Shown: positions 13,337-13,433 of the stretch, in pieces
Layout: each line of letters begins with the position of its first letter
How positions within the stretch are numbered: the first letter of the stretch is position 1
Source of the DNA: JANLUX01 sp031409815
GTDB taxonomy: Bacteria; Bacteroidota; Bacteroidia; AKYH767-A; OLB10
Reading direction: 5' to 3'
NCBI GenBank assembly: GCA_031409815.1
Contig: JANNXV010000046.1
Span: 1 to 13,433, forward strand
DNA: 13,433 nt
Position numbers and translations under genes: made by a program
Notes under the pieces: model-generated
The model's input: the letters and a program-made list of their open reading frames with translations, nothing else
What the model was told of the DNA's origin: nothing
Database searches by the model: none

Positions 13337-13433
13337 GAACGGGAGGATCCAGTTGGCAGTAAGAAGGCGCCTTTACTGTTCAATTGCGTGCAGCGGCTTC
13401 GAGGCGAGCGAAGTGGAACGGGCGACGGCGGCG
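13337..13433. other. GC-rich terminal segment, possible chimeric or contig-end sequence
   Basis: By hand count 37 of the last 53 bases (13381-13433) are G or C, against 17 of 60 at 13261-13320. No protein family is readable in it. It begins inside what seems to be the upstream coding part of the membrane glycosyltransferase and contains the palindrome AAGGCGCCTT (13364-13373) near the break. It could be an assembly chimera, foreign end sequence or the edge of an insertion. Confidence 0.5.

Noticed and set aside
9184..13350. GGATCC sites at 9188 and 13345 as cloning junctions
   Set aside because: A six-base site is expected by chance in 13 kb; the one at 9188 has ordinary AT-rich sequence on both sides.

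Overview
The window reads as AT-rich chromosomal DNA from a member of the Bacteroidota, most likely an uncultured Chitinophagales/Sphingobacteriales-type bacterium. The evidence is: a secreted zinc carboxypeptidase with a C-terminal type IX secretion (Por) sorting domain; a head-GIN (DUF2807) lipoprotein; several short secreted proteins with Bacteroidota-style signals; promoters of the TTG/TTTG plus TAnnTTTG kind; and start codons preceded by A/T-rich leaders rather than Shine-Dalgarno sequences. I see no tRNA, rRNA, CRISPR array, insertion sequence or phage gene. It may be a whole contig, because both ends look abnormal.

Layout, left to right. (a) 7-600 (-): the N-terminal part of a secreted beta-propeller protein, stopped abruptly at the window edge. 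(b) 706-1506 (+): proC, pyrroline-5-carboxylate reductase, tail-to-tail with a hotdog acyl-CoA thioesterase at 1509-1931 (-). (c) 2171-5139 (+): a compact unit of a small lipoprotein with a C-x5-CH motif, a head-GIN lipoprotein, a secreted protein of unknown function and a family-4 glycosyltransferase. The gaps are 54, 2 and 9 bases. (d) 8780-5114 (-): four genes in one direction with gaps of 64, 42 and 84 bases: tatA, a class III aminotransferase, an OmpR-type response regulator and its histidine kinase. The kinase overlaps the glycosyltransferase tail-to-tail by 26 bases. (e) 8781-9300: a 520-base divergent intergenic region with a good promoter facing each way, a palindrome placed exactly in the tatA promoter spacer, and one doubtful small ORF. 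(f) 9301-11691 (+): the M14 carboxypeptidase with the T9SS sorting domain. (g) 11811-12194 (+): a small conserved-looking cytosolic protein, sharing stop-codon bases with (h) 12191-13336 (-): a membrane protein that looks like the C-terminal part of a GT39/ArnT-like glycosyltransferase. It is cut by a GC-rich stretch at the right edge.

Functionally the window mixes housekeeping genes (proC, tatA, aminotransferase, thioesterase), envelope and secretion genes (head-GIN, lipoproteins, glycosyltransferases, a T9SS cargo protease) and one two-component system. I did not find a clear novel defence or mobile system. The observations that best repay a second look are three intergenic arrays of degenerate 7-base repeats sharing a core unit, the palindrome inside the tatA promoter, the glycosyltransferase lacking the usual Glu of its E-x7-E region, the aberrant haem-like motif in the small lipoprotein, and the compositional break at the right end.
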